From Porticoccaceae bacterium (GTDB lineage: Bacteria > Pseudomonadota > Gammaproteobacteria > Pseudomonadales > Porticoccaceae), in assembly GCA_002692165.1 (NCBI GenBank), contig NZJL01000064.1, forward strand, positions 2,127-10,525: a stretch of DNA of 8,399 nucleotides, in the 5' to 3' direction. A model generated the notes under the pieces. The model made no database searches. It was not told the origin of the DNA and saw nothing but the letters and a program-made list of their open reading frames with translations. This document shows, in pieces, positions 5,426 through 8,399 of this stretch (position 1 is its first letter; the number at the start of each line of letters is the position of its first letter). Made by a program: the position numbers and the translations under genes.

Positions 5426-7021
5426 TCAGGCAAAATTGTTTGGAGTAACGATCGAATCCTCAGCTTCCGGAGACAATTCGGGATAGTCGAGAGTGAAATG
5501 AAGACCCCGACTTTCCCGCCGCTTGACAGCGCACTGGATAATTAAGTCTGAAACAGTAACCAAGTTGCGCAATTCCAATAAATCACGATTTACCTTGTAG
5601 TTTCCGTAATAGTCTTGGATTTCGGTCTTAAGCAATTTGATACGATTTTGAGCTCGCTCGAGACGTTTATTTGTCCTTACAATACCGACATAATCCCACA
5701 TAAATCGCCTTAATTCGTCCCAATTATGCGAGATAACGACCTCTTCATCCGAATGAAGCACTCTCGATTCATCCCATTCTCTGATTGAACCGGGTACCTC
5801 TGTTTGCGGTATTCGTTCATTTATAGCATCTGCAGCCGCTCGAGCATAAACAATGCACTCTAATAATGAATTACTTGCCATTCGATTTGCCCCATGGAGG
5901 CCAGTGCATGCGTTTTCGCCTATCGCATAGAGGTTAAGCACGTCTGTTTGGGCACGCTTATCGACCAATATTCCCCCGCATGTGTAGTGTGCAGCGGGAA
6001 CAATTGGGATTGGGTTGCAGACGATATCAATGTTAAATTGCATGCATTGCTCATACACATTGGGAAAACGGTTTTTAATAAACTTGGACGATTTATGGCT
6101 AATATCTAAAAAAAGACAATCGCTGCCCAAACGCTTCATTTCATGATCGATTGCTCGGGCGACCACATCTCGTGGAGCGAGTTCAGCAGATTTGTGGAAT
6201 CGATGCATAAAGCGGCTGCCGTCAGGGAGCCTCAAAACCGCCCCTTCCCCACGCAAGGCTTCTGTTATTAAAAATGATTTTGCGTTTGGATGATACAAAC
6301 AAGTGGGGTGGAATTGGTTAAACTCCAAGTTTGCAATACGGCAACCGCGGCGCCAGGCCATTGCAATGCCATCGCCAGTTGCACCGTCCGGATTGCTCGT
6401 GTAGAGGTACGATTTGCTGGCTCCGCCGGTAGCGAGAACAACATTTTTTGCGCAAAAAACCCGAACCTGGTTGCTCTTTACGTCTAAAACATAGGCTCCA
6501 GCACACATAGGTTTTTGAGAGTTTTTATTTGCTTGGGTGACCAAATCAATCGCATAGAAATTCTCTAATACGGTTATGTTTTTTGCTGCCAGCACTTGCT
6601 CCACAAGCGCACCTGTAACTGCTTTGCCGGTAGCGTCAGCACTATGTAGTATTCGCCTATGACTATGGCCACCCTCTTGAGTCAAATGGTAGTTTTCTTC
6701 ATTTTCATTTTTAGTGAAATCCACGCCTGCGTTTATTAGCCAATTTGCTGCATCGGGTCCATTTTCAACTACAAAACGCACCGCATCGCCGCGACACAGG
6801 CCTGCTCCGGCTACTTCTGTATCTCGTATGTGAGCTTCTTTGGTATCGTTTTCGTCTAAAACCGCGGCTATTCCCCCCTGCGCAAGCCAAGAGGCGCCGC
6901 CCTGGAGCGTTTCTTTGCTGATGATTGCAACGCGATACTTCTCCTCTACGTGGAGCGCTAAAGTTAAACCCGCAACGCCACTTCCTACAATCAAAACGTC
7001 AAAATTTGTATTTTGTCCCAT
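5426..7021 (-). CDS. nadB: L-aspartate oxidase
   Basis: NadB is an FAD flavoprotein that oxidises L-aspartate to iminoaspartate. NadA then condenses iminoaspartate with dihydroxyacetone phosphate to quinolinate in de novo NAD synthesis. The product is 531 residues, against 540 in E. coli. The N-terminal dinucleotide fold has GSGVAGL (residues 13-19), followed by ASWLAQGGIAA (43-53). Active-site regions of the succinate dehydrogenase/aspartate oxidase superfamily are all visible: EGGHSHRR (E116), FNQFHPTCL (H238), ITEALRGEG, APRDVV (R284), AAHYTCGG (H345) and HGANRMASNSLLE (R380). A helical C-terminal domain covers roughly the last 110 residues. I chose the ATG at 7021, preceded by CGGAAGC, over an in-frame GTG at 7036. 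It diverges from rpoE, as in E. coli and Pseudomonas. nadA is not in the window. Confidence 0.96.
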   Translation of the reverse strand: MGQNTNFDVLIVGSGVAGLTLALHVEEKYRVAIISKETLQGGASWLAQGGIAAVLDENDTKEAHIRDTEVAGAGLCRGDAVRFVVENGPDAANWLINAGVDFTKNENEENYHLTQEGGHSHRRILHSADATGKAVTGALVEQVLAAKNITVLENFYAIDLVTQANKNSQKPMCAGAYVLDVKSNQVRVFCAKNVVLATGGASKSYLYTSNPDGATGDGIAMAWRRGCRIANLEFNQFHPTCLYHPNAKSFLITEALRGEGAVLRLPDGSRFMHRFHKSAELAPRDVVARAIDHEMKRLGSDCLFLDISHKSSKFIKNRFPNVYEQCMQFNIDIVCNPIPIVPAAHYTCGGILVDKRAQTDVLNLYAIGENACTGLHGANRMASNSLLECIVYARAAADAINERIPQTEVPGSIREWDESRVLHSDEEVVISHNWDELRRFMWDYVGIVRTNKRLERAQNRIKLLKTEIQDYYGNYKVNRDLLELRNLVTVSDLIIQCAVKRRESRGLHFTLDYPELSPEAEDSIVTPNNFA

Positions 7022-7063
7022 GCTTCCGACATACACTTTGGATCTGCCATGATAATATATCAG

Positions 7064-7090
7064 TCAACAAATTGGCAGTCACATTGTTGA
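7064..7090. promoter_or_regulatory. Inverted repeat TCAACAA-N13-TTGTTGA between nadB and rpoE
   Basis: Two perfect seven-base arms, at 7064-7070 and 7084-7090, are centred 20 bases apart, about two helical turns. The element lies in the shared upstream region of nadB and rpoE, upstream of a TATTAT box (plus-strand ATAATA, 7052-7057) that could be the nadB -10. This spacing would suit a dimeric regulator. No specific regulator can be assigned, and it does not look like a known NAD-regulator site that I can recall. Confidence 0.3.
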
Positions 7091-7118
7091 TGGCAAATGG
7101 TTTTTCATCAATCAAAAA

Positions 7119-7148
7119 TTGCCGGCGCTCGGAATTGATTTTGATAAT
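7119..7148 (+). promoter_or_regulatory. Candidate sigma-70 promoter for rpoE
   Basis: TTGCCG (7119-7124) is followed after 18 bases by GATAAT (7143-7148), matching consensus at four and five of six positions. Transcription would start near 7155, giving a short leader with TTGGAATT before the ATG at 7171. No convincing sigma-E-type promoter was found in front of rpoE itself. Confidence 0.4.
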
Positions 7149-7170
7149 TTAACCGAAATATTTTGGAATT

Positions 7171-7758
7171 ATGCACGAAAAGAAAGACACTCCAGACGAG
7201 CAACTGGTCGAGAAAGCCAAGAAGGGTGACCGAAACGCGTTTGACCTTCTGGTCATTAAATATCAATTTCGGGTCAGGGCGATTGTTGCAAAACTCTTAA
7301 AGCACAGCGAGGACGTGGATGACGTGACTCAAGACACGTTTTTGCGGGCCTATAGAGCACTTTACAATTTTCGGGGTGATTCTCAGTTCTACACATGGTT
7401 GTATCGAATTGCTATCAATACTGCCAAAAACCACAATTTATCAGGTGTCCGCCGCGTGCCGAACATTGATTTAGAGATTAGCGCTGCAGAAACGGTCCAT
7501 GGAAGTCAGAGATTGCATGAGATAGAAACTCCTGAAACACAGTTATTCTGTCAACAACTGGCGGCAGAAATCCGAAAAGTCATTGATGACCTGCCTGAGG
7601 ACATGCGCGCAGCGGTAACGCTAAGAGAATATGGTGATCTTAGTTATGATGAAATTGCCGTAATTATGGATTGTGCGACGGGGACTGTGCGATCGAGATT
7701 ATACCGAGCGAGAGAGGTTATTGACAATAAGGTTCGGGAATTATTGGCGGGAAACTAA
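7171..7758 (+). CDS. rpoE: RNA polymerase sigma factor RpoE (AlgU/sigma-24), extracytoplasmic stress
   Basis: This ECF-family sigma factor directs RNA polymerase to envelope-stress genes when released from its anti-sigma factor. The 195-residue product is close to E. coli RpoE (191 residues). Region 2 spans about residues 25-88, with DVDDVTQDTFLRAYRAL for core binding and RGDSQFYTWLYRIAINTAKN for -10 recognition. Region 4 spans about 135-185, with LPEDMRAAVTLRE, LSYDEIAVIMDC and the helix-turn-helix end GTVRSRLYRAR. There is no extra domain, so it is a minimal group 4 sigma factor. The ATG has GGA a few bases upstream. The next gene is its anti-sigma factor, 77 bases downstream. The divergent partner nadB confirms this is the RpoE/AlgU orthologue rather than another ECF sigma factor. 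Confidence 0.96.
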   Translation: MHEKKDTPDEQLVEKAKKGDRNAFDLLVIKYQFRVRAIVAKLLKHSEDVDDVTQDTFLRAYRALYNFRGDSQFYTWLYRIAINTAKNHNLSGVRRVPNIDLEISAAETVHGSQRLHEIETPETQLFCQQLAAEIRKVIDDLPEDMRAAVTLREYGDLSYDEIAVIMDCATGTVRSRLYRAREVIDNKVRELLAGN

Positions 7759-7790
7759 CAACTTATGGAACAAAGCTGAATTAAAGTTGT
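7758..7790 (+). repeat. Inverted repeat at the rpoE stop codon
   Basis: ACAACTT (7758-7764) and AAGTTGT (7784-7790) are perfect inverted repeats separated by 19 bases, starting at the last base of the rpoE stop codon. The loop is long and there is no strong T run directly after it, so strong termination is unlikely. It overlaps the candidate sigma-E promoter for rseA. Confidence 0.3.
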
Positions 7791-7795
7791 CATAA
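7767..7795 (+). promoter_or_regulatory. Candidate sigma-E (AlgU) promoter for rseA
   Basis: GGAACAA (7767-7773) is followed after 15 bases by GTCATAA (7789-7795). Sigma-E and AlgU promoters have GGAACTT or GAACTT, a spacer near 16, and a -10 such as TCAAA or TCTGA. The GGAAC core, the spacing and the TCA start of the -10 all fit. Transcription would begin roughly 35 bases before the rseA start. This would let RpoE activate its own anti-sigma gene separately from rpoE. Confidence 0.4.
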
Positions 7796-7835
7796 TTGTA
7801 TTATTTGTGGAATTAGCTCGAGTTGAGGTATTTAG

Positions 7836-8399
7836 ATGTTCGAAGTGAGGGAGGAATTGAAGGAGTCACTATCGGCTATGATGGACGGTGAAGCGTCTGA
7901 GTTTGAGAAAAGACAAATTTTGGCCGCGCTTTCAGGCTCTGAGAGAGAGGAGCTCTTAAAGCTATGGAATCGCTATCAAATTTCCTCATCAATAATCAAG
8001 GGCGAACCATTACCGGCCGATATTGACTACAGAAATGATGTTTCTCGAAGTGTTGGCGGCTGGTCTTATTCCAACTCAAAGCCCTCATTTGGGCGTCAGG
8101 GGTCGCTCATGCGATTTGGTGTGGCTGCCTCTGTTGCATTGATTACTATTCTATCGGTGCAAACATACAATGGAGCCTCATTAAATAAAAGCCCCAAGGC
8201 TCCGCCCGCGCAGCATGTTCAAGTCAACAAGAAAAATGAACCCATGATGCGACATCCAGCTGGATTTCAGCCGTCCATCGACGTTCAGACAGTGAGTGCT
8301 GAGTCGCCAAGAGTCAGGGCGTTGGAGCAAGGACAAATCGCTGAGAGAGGGCTAAGAGGGAAAACAATTTCTTCCTCTAAACCGACCACGAAGAATTTT
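7836..8399 (+). CDS. rseA: Anti-sigma-E factor RseA/MucA, C-terminus cut by window end
   Basis: RseA (MucA in Pseudomonas) is a single-pass inner-membrane protein whose cytoplasmic N-terminus holds RpoE inactive. Stress-triggered proteolysis by DegS/AlgW and then RseP releases the sigma factor. The frame is open for 188 codons to the window end, with no stop. Residues 1-70 match the RseA N-terminal domain, including ELKESLSAMMDGEASEFE and LLKLWNRYQISSSIIKGE. A basic residue (R93) precedes a membrane segment at about residues 94-110 (FGVAASVALITILSVQT). The rest is a polar periplasmic part rich in Pro, Lys and Gln. The ATG is preceded by GAGG at good spacing (TTGAGG, ending nine bases upstream). 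The membership call rests on the N-terminal pattern, the topology and the position after rpoE. rseB and rseC would be expected beyond the window. Confidence 0.92.
   Translation, partial: MFEVREELKESLSAMMDGEASEFEKRQILAALSGSEREELLKLWNRYQISSSIIKGEPLPADIDYRNDVSRSVGGWSYSNSKPSFGRQGSLMRFGVAASVALITILSVQTYNGASLNKSPKAPPAQHVQVNKKNEPMMRHPAGFQPSIDVQTVSAESPRVRALEQGQIAERGLRGKTISSSKPTTKNF

Noticed and set aside
5894..6487. Plus-strand open frames within nadB, and similar antisense frames inside lysS, ygfZ and the 186-residue gene
   Set aside because: They are shadows of real genes: short, without ribosome sites or recognisable motifs, and fully inside confident coding regions.
7130..7160. A GGAATT-N16-CCGAAA pattern that could be a sigma-E autoregulatory promoter for rpoE
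   Set aside because: Both elements deviate from the sigma-E consensus, and the implied start site would leave only a few bases before the ATG, without room for the ribosome site.
1..8399. Mobile elements, CRISPR arrays, tRNA or rRNA genes, toxin-antitoxin pairs or a defence island
   Set aside because: No transposase, integrase, repeat array, cloverleaf sequence or defence domain was seen. Most genes are core housekeeping genes in a conserved order.

Overview
The window is a stretch of ordinary chromosome from a gammaproteobacterium. It is probably a free-living, aerobic, possibly marine member rather than an enteric one, but no species can be named from sequence alone. The strongest evidence is the gene neighbourhood ygfZ <> sdhE, nadB <> rpoE-rseA. 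This cluster is characteristic of Gammaproteobacteria and is joined here by a prfB-lysS operon. A Cox15-type heme A synthase indicates aerobic respiration with a heme A-containing terminal oxidase.

Layout, left to right. Bases 1-24 are the last codons of prfB (release factor 2). It is followed by lysS (66-1559, +), then by ctaA/COX15 (1541-2662, -), whose stop codon lies inside the end of lysS, so the two genes converge and overlap by 19 bp. Next is a gene-poor interval (about 2663-2981). It holds a small hairpin, a doubtful 41-codon reading frame and a strong bidirectional terminator. A tiny basic gene (2982-3155, -) with three YRG motifs, DUF4278-like, then diverges from an unrecognised 186-residue protein (3270-3830, +). 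A dyad-rich spacer separates these two.

The right half holds ygfZ (4033-5049, -), diverging from sdhE (5126-5374, +), then nadB (5426-7021, -), diverging from rpoE (7171-7758, +) and the start of rseA/mucA (7836 to the window end, +). Bases 3831-4032 and the other spacers show no gene.

Functional links. YgfZ supports Fe-S enzymes and SdhE inserts FAD into succinate dehydrogenase, so this divergent pair serves cofactor maturation. NadB makes iminoaspartate for NAD synthesis and belongs to the same flavoprotein superfamily as SdhA, the SdhE client. RpoE and RseA form the envelope-stress sigma factor and its membrane anti-sigma factor. A good match to a sigma-E promoter lies between rpoE and rseA, which would let the sigma factor raise its own inhibitor. 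The ygfX/cptA gene usually found after sdhE is absent.

I found no mobile element, CRISPR array, tRNA, rRNA or clearly new multi-gene system. The least explained parts are the YRG mini-protein, the orphan 186-residue protein and the structured DNA between them.
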